NCBI RefSeq assembly: GCF_006385595.1
Contig: NZ_CP041046.1
Coordinates: 4,230,501-4,294,500, forward strand
Direction: 5' to 3'
Source of the DNA: Luteibacter pinisoli
Lineage (GTDB): Bacteria; Pseudomonadota; Gammaproteobacteria; Xanthomonadales; Rhodanobacteraceae
Length of the DNA stretch: 64,000 nucleotides
Below, in pieces: positions 26,801 through 32,613 of the stretch. The position numbers were made by a program, and so were the translations under genes. The stretch's first letter is position 1; the number at the start of each line of letters is the position of its first letter. The notes beneath the pieces were generated by a model that was not told where the DNA came from, made no database searches, and saw only the letters and a program-made list of their open reading frames with translations.

Positions 26801-26936
26801 GACCAACGAGCAGAAGGTGCTGGCGATCTTCCCCAACGCCGAATCCAGCCCGAACCTGGCCAACCCGCTATACGGCACGCCGACGTCGATGCAGCAACCC
26901 AGGTACGTGCGCCTGAGCGTCAATTACGACTACTAA
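23886..26936 (+). CDS. Oar-like TonB-dependent outer-membrane receptor
   Basis: 1016 residues. Signal peptide (about 1-28), an N-terminal carboxypeptidase-regulatory-like fold (residues of about 30-110, SRETPVDDRGRYSVGQLPLGTYTVALRANG), then a plug domain with TSEQLAKLPLGRN and GSAASENAYYVNGF, and a 22-strand barrel ending in YVRLSVNYDY. The extra N-terminal domain is the Oar type, used for large or polymeric substrates such as peptides or glycans. No classical TonB box is clear. The ligand is unknown, and no transport or degradation gene is adjacent. GAGGAG precedes the ATG. Confidence 0.92.
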   Translation: MFSRTTRPHRIALAVAVATALAAPVAFAQSTTGGIFGQAPTAAGETVVVTSDTGLSRETPVDDRGRYSVGQLPLGTYTVALRANGQTVDTRTNIVLKVGAGTEVSFVSTAANAQDLSGMTVSASALAKIDVSSIDSRTVVTSEQLAKLPLGRNSEAIALLAPGVVNNGGNFKGATGNSLVSFGGSAASENAYYVNGFATTDPLQGFGGLSLPYGAIEQQEVYTGGYSAQYGRSDGGVINVVGKRGTNEWHFGAQVLWEPAFARASQRNRYFENGLPASPVAGNLYAPDSENGSDSTTVSAYAGGPLIKDKLFVFVAAEYERQQGNTVNPVSGYTSTKPYVDYRYNSPRWYGKVDWNITDNHILELTGASDKYQTSGSIYDYDYASRTKQQRIGADDDTKNGGDLWTAKYTGYITDDLTISAQYGKLHTTAYDSPGGYDPSLTYVDGIVNQNPALNGGAPRGNSQTVSSLIPAGKGNRTTNTRIDITYKLGDHTITAGIDNQTATAIDQGSVTSGPGGYSWTYGQGDPNTPISTGLGVPATGGFPNGAGGYYVIQNINSSLATVRSAQRAQYIEDKWQVSDRWLLSFGIRNDQFENFNADGDPFITQHKPQWAPRLGASWDVNGDATVKVYANAGRYYLGLPLNPALNAAGGALTTSQYFTYGGIAADGTPTNLTAISVPVAANNTFGQLPDPKTVTTQGLKSEYQDEFILGFTKTLGTNWVYGAKATQRILRNAIDDYCDIDLVLAKAQSLGYDVTTQSNPVSCWLFNPGKANTFNLVDTNGNYVSVPLSNKEFGFDRLKRRYYGLETFLEHPFADGWYGKVSYTFSRSYGNTEGQLRSDLFRESRGTGQTAVSTTQDWDNSYIMVNTNGVQNNDHKHQLKFFGYYQFTPEWLVSANLSLISGAPKPCLGYFGEDRTDPAGYGNSYHFCNGEPSPPGSHGRLPWVRQLDLGATYRPDFAASRLAFNLNVFNVTNEQKVLAIFPNAESSPNLANPLYGTPTSMQQPRYVRLSVNYDY

Positions 26937-26954
26937 CCCGCATACGCCACCGTT

Positions 26955-27048
26955 GTAGGAGCTCACCCTGTGAGCGACATCTTTCGCGAAAGCCCAACAA
27001 GACCGGAACGGAATCGCGAAAGCTGTCGCCCACAGGGTTGGCTCCTAC
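26955..27048. repeat. REP-like long inverted repeat (BIME)
   Basis: Arms begin TGTAGGAGC (26955) and end GCTCCTA (27047). About 33 bases on each side pair with a few mismatches (ACCCTGTG/CACAGGGT and TTTCGCGA/TCGCGAAA cores), around a 25-base centre. TGTAGGAGC is the head of REP elements found in pseudomonads and relatives. It fills the gap between two convergent genes. Confidence 0.8.
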
Positions 27049-27052
27049 CAGA

Positions 27053-27757
27053 TCACGGACGCGCGGGAATCTTCAGCCCGCGCTCCACGCCCGGGCGCGA
27101 GGTGCCGCGTTCCAGCCACGCAATCACGTTCTGAAACTGATCGAACTCGACGAGCTCACGCGCGCCGTAGAACGTGACCAGGTTATTCACCCAGCCCAGC
27201 GTGGCGATGTCGGCAATGGTGTACTCGCTGCCGACGATCCAGTCCTGGCCGTCGAGCTGCTTATCCAGCACGCCTAACAGGCGCTTCGCCTCGGCGATGT
27301 ATCGCTGCAGTGGACGCTTGTCTTCCCATTCGCGCCCCGCGAACTTATGGAAGAAGCCCACCTGGCCGAACATCGGGCCGATGCCGCCCATCTGGAACAT
27401 CACCCACTGGATGGTTTCCCACTTCTTGATCGGATCCTTCGGAAGGAATTTGCCCGACTTCTCGGCGAGGTAAAGCAGGATCGCGCCGGATTCGAACAGG
27501 CCAATCGCCTTACCATCCGGGCCATTCGGATCGATCATCGCCGGGATCTTGCCATTGGGATTCAGCGACTCGAACTCGGGCAGCTTGCTCTCGTTCTTAC
27601 CGATATCGATCGTATGGACTTCGTAAGGCAGCCCCGTCTCCTCCAGCATGATCGAGGCCTTCACCCCATTCGGCGTGGGCAGCGAGTAGAGCTGGATGCG
27701 GTCCGGATGCTGCGCGGGCCAGCGGGCGGTGATCGGGAACGAGTCGATGTCTGCCAT
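27053..27757 (-). CDS. Glutathione S-transferase family protein (YghU/YfcG-like)
   Basis: 234 residues. The N-terminal thioredoxin-like domain has TPNGVKASIMLEETGLPYEV (glutathione site with Thr/Asn rather than Tyr/Ser) and NPNGKIPAMIDPNG, then FESGAILLYLAEKSG. The all-helical C-terminal domain holds YTIADIATLGWV. This matches the Nu-class disulfide-reductase GSTs of E. coli (YghU, YfcG), which act on disulfides and organic peroxides with two glutathiones. Stand-alone gene. Confidence 0.9.
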   Translation of the reverse strand: MADIDSFPITARWPAQHPDRIQLYSLPTPNGVKASIMLEETGLPYEVHTIDIGKNESKLPEFESLNPNGKIPAMIDPNGPDGKAIGLFESGAILLYLAEKSGKFLPKDPIKKWETIQWVMFQMGGIGPMFGQVGFFHKFAGREWEDKRPLQRYIAEAKRLLGVLDKQLDGQDWIVGSEYTIADIATLGWVNNLVTFYGARELVEFDQFQNVIAWLERGTSRPGVERGLKIPARP

Positions 27758-28082
27758 GGGGATTCCTTGGGTTTCGCGCGAGGTAATCCCCCGAAGGTAG
27801 GGCGGGGGCGTGCAGGATTCAACCGTCGCCTGCCTTTGTTCCCGGATACGCGACGGCTTGTGGCGGTGCTGTGCGTCCGCTTTTGTCGCTACGCGCTGTA
27901 GGTGATTGCCTCGTCATCACTGTAGGCGTCGACCTATTCACGAGTCTGGGCGCGGGCTGGGGTGCATTCGGGCTTTGGCCGGAAGCAGGGTCGCGGCTAT
28001 CGGGTACGTCCGCATGAGCGTTGTGCGACGCCTAAACTGCTCGCGCGCCACCCGACCCACCCTCAACGACAAGGGACTTGTC
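27758..28082. other. Intergenic region without a recognised gene
   Basis: About 325 bases between divergent genes. It contains an imperfect CCCCCG/CGGGGG dyad near 27789-27810 and AAGGGA just before the OMP start. No coding frame with family resemblance or RNA gene is seen. Confidence 0.4.
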
Positions 28083-28745
28083 ATGAAACGAACCCTCATT
28101 CTTACCGCCCTCCTGCTGGGCGCCGTACCCCTCGCCACGCATGCCGCCGATGGCGGTATTGCTCCGTCAAAGGAGGGCACCGCACAAAGCGGCCTGTTCC
28201 TCCATGGCACCCTGGGGAAATCCTCCATCAACATTGATCGCAAGGTGCAGAAGGACACCCACGGCCGTCACGCCAATGTACTGGTCGGCTATCGCTGGGC
28301 CGTCGCCGACCGATTCGCCCTGGGCGTCGAAGGCGGCTACGCCTGGCTCGGCCAGATGAACCACAGGCAATACCTGCCCATCAGGGGCAGCAACAACAAG
28401 GCCCTATACACCCGCAACATCGACTTGCGCGCATATCTCCTGGGCGGCAACTTCAAATGGCACATCGACGACCAGTTGTCCCTGGCGGTACGTGGCGGCA
28501 TTGCCCGGAGTCACGGCCACCAGCGCGACCGGCTCGAGGGCCCCGGCCTGCACAGGACGTCGTCGAATCACGCAGACAGCGTCCGCCCGTACGTCGGCCT
28601 TAGCCTCGGATACGCCGTCATTCCCAAGCTGACCCTCAGCATCGATGCGAACCGCTACTTCGTGAACAAGGTGCATTACACCGACGGCCGCACGCAGCTC
28701 CTGGCCGTGAACACCCTTGGCCTTGGCGCCGAGTACACCTTCTGA
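28083..28745 (+). CDS. Outer-membrane beta-barrel protein, distant fourth member of the OMP family
   Basis: 220 residues. Signal peptide ending near THAAD. The conserved core VGYRWAVADRFALGVEGGYAWLG and the final AEYTF show it belongs to the same small-barrel family as the three genes at 21.3-23.6 kb, although overall divergence is larger. It is separated from them by the TonB receptor and GST genes. Presumed outer-membrane location; function unknown. Confidence 0.8.
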   Translation: MKRTLILTALLLGAVPLATHAADGGIAPSKEGTAQSGLFLHGTLGKSSINIDRKVQKDTHGRHANVLVGYRWAVADRFALGVEGGYAWLGQMNHRQYLPIRGSNNKALYTRNIDLRAYLLGGNFKWHIDDQLSLAVRGGIARSHGHQRDRLEGPGLHRTSSNHADSVRPYVGLSLGYAVIPKLTLSIDANRYFVNKVHYTDGRTQLLAVNTLGLGAEYTF

Positions 28746-28794
28746 CCGACAGCGGCTTACACTGCGGGCATGCCTTCCATTGGGGAATTCACGC

Positions 28795-29307
28795 ATGCCC
28801 GCTTATATCGCCTTGCTCCGCGCCGTGAACGTTGGCGGCACCGGGAAGTTGCCGATGGCCGAGCTGAAGGCCATGTGCGAGGAGGAAGGGTTCCTTGCGG
28901 TAAAGACCTATATCGCCAGTGGCAATGTGGTGTTTACTTCGAAGCTGAAGGAACAGGCGGTAAAAGCTGCGCTCGAGTCGCGGCTCGAGGCGTACGCCGG
29001 CAAACCCGTTGGGGTTATGGTGCGGACCGCCGCCGAAATGGCCGCCGTGCTTGCTGACAATCCATTTCCGGACGCGCCGGGTAACCGGGTGGTTGCCATC
29101 TTCCTTGATGCGGCGCCGCCAAAGGATACGTTAGCGGCGGTGCGGCACCAGGGGAACGAAGAAGTCCGGCTGGGAAAGCGGGAGATCTATGTCCGCTACG
29201 ACGATGGGATGGCCTCATCGAAGCTGGTCATCCCGGCCGCAAAGGCCGGGACCGGGCGGAATATCAATACGGTTGAAAAACTCGCCGAGATGGCCGCTGT
29301 TCTGTAG
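28795..29307 (+). CDS. DUF1697 family protein
   Basis: 170 residues. The family opening MPAYIALLRAVNVGGTGKLPMA and the segment FLAVKTYIASGNVVF are exact hallmarks, and the C-terminal AGTGRNINTV is also conserved. The structure is two alpha/beta subdomains; the function is unknown. The stop codon TAG is supplied by the first bases of a REP-like element (TGTAGGGGCGCGC). Confidence 0.92.
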   Translation: MPAYIALLRAVNVGGTGKLPMAELKAMCEEEGFLAVKTYIASGNVVFTSKLKEQAVKAALESRLEAYAGKPVGVMVRTAAEMAAVLADNPFPDAPGNRVVAIFLDAAPPKDTLAAVRHQGNEEVRLGKREIYVRYDDGMASSKLVIPAAKAGTGRNINTVEKLAEMAAVL

Positions 29308-29338
29308 GGGCGCGCTTGCGCGCGACGGGCTGCGCCCC
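29303..29338. repeat. REP-like palindrome overlapping a stop codon
   Basis: TGTAGGGGCGCGC head, with GGGGCGC (29307-29313) and GCGCCCC (29332-29338) arms and an inner GCGCGC/GCGCGC hairpin. It marks the boundary of the AT-richer toxin/immunity island to its right. Confidence 0.65.
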
Positions 29339-29356
29339 AGCGCGACGACCTCCCGA

Positions 29357-30067
29357 CTACCCGTCGGCCTCACCAACCAGAGGCACCGGCTCCTCGCCAG
29401 CAAGGTCAAGCTCCGCCAGCAACCGACTCGCGCAGCTATCCCCAATGACGGCGGCAGGGCGATGAATGCGCTCGCGATCGCCTGCCATCCAGTCGTCGTA
29501 GCCGTGCTTCTCAAGCGAAGCGCCTGCGCAGGATACGGACCGTTGGAAGAACATACCTCGCTTCAGTGTAAGCGTCAGATTGAAGTAGAGTCGGTAGTTG
29601 TCAGACTCAGTGAGCTTCTCGTAGTCGAGGCCCCAGAAGTCGGCCGAACCGATGATCGCGTAGCTCGCATCCGGATTATGGACAATGCCCTTTTGGGCCA
29701 GACGATCTCTGACGCTAACATCCATCGCCTTTCCCGGATCCTTGAATACTCCGGCGCCCTCGACCGTAGGCGAAAGAAGCCACGCATCGGCGTCCAGGTA
29801 ACCACCTTTCGGCATGCTGTTGCGTTGGCCCAAATGCACGGATCCGCCACCACCCATCGCCGCTCCAACGACACTCAATGCCGTGAGCGCCACAATTTTG
29901 CCCTTGGTCTGCGTGAGAAAGTTCGCGTCGGATGGCGGCTTAAAGTTGAGCCCTTCTGATCGGATCGTGTCGATCACATCGGAACTCAGTACCTGGCGCT
30001 TCGGGTCAGTAGCGCAGCCGGAAAGAACGAGCGCGGCGATCATCGCCGGAACAACGAAGTAACGCAT
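29357..30067 (-). CDS. Hypothetical lipoprotein
   Basis: 236 residues with lipobox LSGC (Cys 18). There is a Gly-rich hydrophobic patch at about 60-78 (ALSVVGAAMGGGGSV) and then a mixed domain with SYAIIGSADFWGLDYEKL and DNYRLYFNLTLTLKRG. I do not recognise a family. It is the last gene of the minus-strand island downstream of tpsA and follows a two-helix membrane protein by 46 bases. A role as another envelope immunity protein is possible but unsupported beyond position. Confidence 0.6.
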   Translation of the reverse strand: MRYFVVPAMIAALVLSGCATDPKRQVLSSDVIDTIRSEGLNFKPPSDANFLTQTKGKIVALTALSVVGAAMGGGGSVHLGQRNSMPKGGYLDADAWLLSPTVEGAGVFKDPGKAMDVSVRDRLAQKGIVHNPDASYAIIGSADFWGLDYEKLTESDNYRLYFNLTLTLKRGMFFQRSVSCAGASLEKHGYDDWMAGDRERIHRPAAVIGDSCASRLLAELDLAGEEPVPLVGEADG

Positions 30068-30113
30068 GTATAACTCCTTGTCATTAGTACATTCCTACCT
30101 TCTCAGCCCGCTA

Positions 30114-30341
30114 CTACTTTGGCCCTATTCGTCGATGAGCTCCGAAATAGGCAACTAGGAAATACGCCGCACCAGTTACCGATCCAGCCATCGATGCTTC
30201 TCGGAGCAAGAAAGTGTCCACGTCCTCGTCCACTTTCACATCATGGGCAATCACTCCGATCACGCCCGCAGACGCCACGAGCAGAAATGACGTACCAAAC
30301 ATGACCGATCCATATAGCAAGGCGTTGAGCATTCGTTTCAT
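30114..30341 (-). CDS. Small two-helix membrane protein (array member 1), candidate orphan immunity protein
   Basis: 75 residues with two predicted transmembrane helices (about 8-33 and 47-67), a short acidic loop (HDVKVDEDVD) and the tail YFGAHRRIGPK. It aligns without gaps to the protein at 30800-31027 with 40 of 75 identical residues. An AGG-rich ribosome site precedes the ATG. It lies 14 bases after another small membrane protein. No named family is recognised. The tandem paralogy next to a toxin-like TpsA suggests immunity function (inference). Confidence 0.65.
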   Translation of the reverse strand: MKRMLNALLYGSVMFGTSFLLVASAGVIGVIAHDVKVDEDVDTFLLREASMAGSVTGAAYFLVAYFGAHRRIGPK

Positions 30342-30355
30342 TCTGATGCCTCACC

Positions 30356-30583
30356 TCAGTGCGGCTTTCGAGGTCTTGGCTGAGGCAGACAGAAAAGCAG
30401 CGTAGCCATAGACGCCGGAACTGCCCCACGCTTGCAAGCAAGTGGCACAGCGATAGTGAAGTCAAACTCCCACCCCTTTATCGCGCAACCCACCCACGCG
30501 AGGAGCAACATTCCACCCGTCGTGCCTACATAAGTAAAAAATCCAATCGCGATAATTCGAAAAAATCTCATCATTGCCTGCAC
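30356..30583 (-). CDS. Small two-helix membrane protein (array member 2)
   Basis: Up to 75 residues (in-frame Mets at residues 1, 4 and 5; the true start may be 30574 or 30571). Two hydrophobic helices (IIAIGFFTYVGTTGGMLLLAWVGC and GAVPASMATLLFCL) are separated by a short loop with GWEFDF. It has the same size and topology as its neighbours but low sequence identity. It follows the toxin-like remnant at 30643-30798. Function unknown. Confidence 0.5.
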   Translation of the reverse strand: MQAMMRFFRIIAIGFFTYVGTTGGMLLLAWVGCAIKGWEFDFTIAVPLACKRGAVPASMATLLFCLPQPRPRKPH

Positions 30584-30642
30584 CCATTGGAACTTCTTCT
30601 TGAAGATATGGGTTTGAGGGTGTCCATTAGTACTTGATCGAC

Positions 30643-30798
30643 CTACGCCGCCGCGGGGCCGACGACGCTACCGTAAACAGAGGGCACGACGGATTTTGGC
30701 ATGGATTTTTTCATCCATTCACTACTCACGCCGCCCCCCTTGTAGCCAGACACCCCCGCCACACCCGAACGAATGGCATCCGCATTAACCACCTGCAA
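30643..30798 (-). pseudogene. Fragment resembling a toxin C-terminus (remnant B)
   Basis: A 51-codon open stretch on the minus strand ending in TAG at 30643, with no proper start, overlapping the end of the neighbouring membrane-protein gene. Its segment GGGVSSEWMKKSMPKSVVP matches the pattern of remnant A (KFTQWLTTKVPASVLP): Gly-rich run, [QE]W, Pro, SV, Pro. It lies directly ahead of a small membrane-protein gene, as toxin ends do ahead of immunity genes. The identity as toxin is inference. Confidence 0.4.
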
Positions 30799-30799
30799 G

Positions 30800-31027
30800 C
30801 TACTTAGATCCGATTCGCCGATGAGCTCCGAAGTAACCGATCAAGAGGCACGCGACCCCTGCTACGGCGCCAGAAATAAACGCTCTCCGAAGAAAGAAAA
30901 AGACAACCTCTTCCTCAAACTTCAAGCCTTCGCATATCGTGTAAATCACACCACAAGACGCCGCAATTACGAACGAAGTACAGAACATTGCTGACCCGTA
31001 GATCACGGCGTTCACTAGCCTTGTCAT
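30800..31027 (-). CDS. Small two-helix membrane protein (array member 3), paralog of array member 1
   Basis: 75 residues; the start at 31027 is set by GGAG 7 bases upstream and matches the paralog's N-terminus. Helices are at about 8-32 and 46-66 with an acidic linker (EGLKFEEEV), ending YFGAHRRIGSK. It is 53% identical to the 30114-30341 product over its full length (40/75), so these are true duplicates. The conserved basic tail suggests cytoplasmic termini. Confidence 0.65.
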   Translation of the reverse strand: MTRLVNAVIYGSAMFCTSFVIAASCGVIYTICEGLKFEEEVVFFFLRRAFISGAVAGVACLLIGYFGAHRRIGSK

Positions 31028-31200
31028 TTCGACACTCCATCGTTGGACGACTTGTTTCGATACGCTCACCCTAACGGGCTTTAGGGAGCATCACCACGCG
31101 ATCCAGCACGGCATCTAAACGGACTAAGTGGCTGGATATGCTTCGCGAATATCGTGCTTATGCTCTCACGCGGCTGAAGCTGTAGGTGGGAGCATTTAGA

Positions 31201-31413
31201 TCATCTTCGATATCCAACGCATAAAATCACGTCCATCGATATTCCGCATCCGTAGCCGGCGTTGGTGGCCCGACCGAGTACCTCGTAAAGGATTGGACGA
31301 TCAAGTTCGATGCCGCGGAGTAGGCAGATTTCAATTCCAAAAAACATTACAAGGGAAGATGTAACAAGGAAGAATGCACAGAACGTTACCGCCAATCCAC
31401 CTAAGAATTTCAC
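31201..31413 (-). CDS. Small membrane protein (array member 4), coupled to a toxin-like remnant
   Basis: 70 residues, GTG start overlapping the TGA stop of the preceding remnant (GTGA), the coupling typical of toxin-immunity pairs. TM1 (about 4-27) is followed by RGIELDRPILYEVLGRATNAGYGCG, which follows the same loop-plus-helix pattern as array members 1 and 3, and the end reads YRR. This is probably a diverged or shortened copy. Local base composition is strikingly AT-rich: 31321-31380 has 21 G/C in 60 bases. Confidence 0.5.
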   Translation of the reverse strand: MKFLGGLAVTFCAFFLVTSSLVMFFGIEICLLRGIELDRPILYEVLGRATNAGYGCGISMDVILCVGYRR

Positions 31414-31675
31414 TCACCACCTCCTTCGTGCCTCTTCGTATCGGGCACTTTCACCACATCGGAGATCGCACCCGCGCCCTCATTGACGACTGCGCCTGCT
31501 TCATTGCCACCCAATTTCGGCAGGACCGAAGCGGGAACCTTCGTCGTCAGCCATTGGGTGAATTTCCTCCGGCCAAGAATTCGGCTTCTCCTCCGACGCC
31601 GGGAACAGCAGCGTTGATCCAAACATTCTTACTTTCGTTATAGATCACGTTATTGAACTCGCTTTGGATAAATCC
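31410..31675 (-). pseudogene. Frameshifted fragment resembling a TpsA/CdiA C-terminus (remnant A)
   Basis: The minus strand reads EFNNVIYNESKNVWINAAV... in one frame (31675-31547, no start codon, preceded by TGA). It then continues sensibly as KFTQWLTTKVPASVLPKLGG... in another frame to TGA at 31410, so a frameshift near 31565 joins them. It is followed by a membrane-protein gene with a GTGA overlap. I read it as a displaced, decayed toxin C-terminus with its immunity gene. The rest of the spacer to 31767 holds only a 29-codon frame. Confidence 0.5.
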
Positions 31676-31767
31676 TCAGGAGAACGGCAAGAGATCTGGC
31701 AAGCGGCGGAGTGATGGGTCTTCGATCGTGCAGCCAATCGAGACATCACGATTCCGGGCAGACATCT

Positions 31768-32613
31768 TTACTTCCGTGACTTATCTGCAGCACGTCTGAG
31801 TTTGGCCGCAGCGCGCGCCCTCTCTACCTCGATATCCGTCACGTCCGTAAGGTCCAAGGATCTAACCATTCGCTCGAGGAGCGCCTTCCGAGAGGCATAC
31901 CAACCAGGGTCCTCAATGACCATCCTCTTGTAGCGCCCGGTTGCCAGAATGGCGTGCCCTTCATCGATCTTAAGGATGTACACCTCAGTGATATCGAATA
32001 CTGCCGGCGCATTGTTTACTGGCTCGGCAACATCAACCGATCCCCATGTCCGGAACGATCCCGGCTTCGTAGGGTCTTCCGACCGACTATCGTAGCGAGT
32101 GAAAGCGTAGTGCTTCCAAACGCGACCGTTAATATGTTCGTCCCTCGAATAGATCTCTTCGTGGTGCCTCCAGAATCTCGCACCATCGCCACTTGGCGTC
32201 ACTCCGGCCGCCTTGTTGAGCACCGGCATCACTCGCTCCGAGGCAAGCCCGTCACCTCGGAGCCTAGACGCGGGATTGTCGATCTCCAGCGTGTAAAGCG
32301 ACATCGCGTACTGACCAAAGCCGGATGGATCCACTTTTCCTTCGCCAACAAATCCATCATCCCCTTCTCGAAATCCAATATCCTGGGCTTGGGGAGAACA
32401 CGGGACATCTTGGCGCTCTGGAATGTATACGCCGCGCAGTGATATCCGGAGATCGGAGACGATCGTGGGTTCTCTGACGCACACAGTCACTGGATCAGAC
32501 CATCTCTGCGGAGGCGAGTGCTGCACGACGGGTGAGTAGTATTTATCAGTTGCACAACCCGAAAGCGAAACACCCGCTAGAAAAGTGGTAACGATGCAAG
32601 TGCGCAACTTCAC
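31768..32613 (-). CDS. Lipoprotein, candidate immunity protein for the TpsA C-terminal lipase-like domain
   Basis: 281 residues, GTG start with GAGGGG 6-7 bases upstream, overlapping the tpsA stop as GTGA. Lipobox LSGC (Cys 20) anchors it in the envelope. The body is mixed alpha/beta with FGQYAMSLYTLEIDN and FDITEVYILKIDEGHAIL and a basic helical C-terminus (RARAAAKLRRAADKSRK). No named family is recognised. Lipase effectors acting in the periplasm are typically neutralised by periplasmic or lipoprotein partners encoded next door, and its coupling to tpsA fits this. The role is inference. Confidence 0.6.
   Translation of the reverse strand: MKLRTCIVTTFLAGVSLSGCATDKYYSPVVQHSPPQRWSDPVTVCVREPTIVSDLRISLRGVYIPERQDVPCSPQAQDIGFREGDDGFVGEGKVDPSGFGQYAMSLYTLEIDNPASRLRGDGLASERVMPVLNKAAGVTPSGDGARFWRHHEEIYSRDEHINGRVWKHYAFTRYDSRSEDPTKPGSFRTWGSVDVAEPVNNAPAVFDITEVYILKIDEGHAILATGRYKRMVIEDPGWYASRKALLERMVRSLDLTDVTDIEVERARAAAKLRRAADKSRK

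Noticed and set aside
31070..31200. Third toxin remnant ahead of the membrane protein at 30800-31027
   Set aside because: About 130 bases with several short frames, but none matches the motif shared by remnants A and B.
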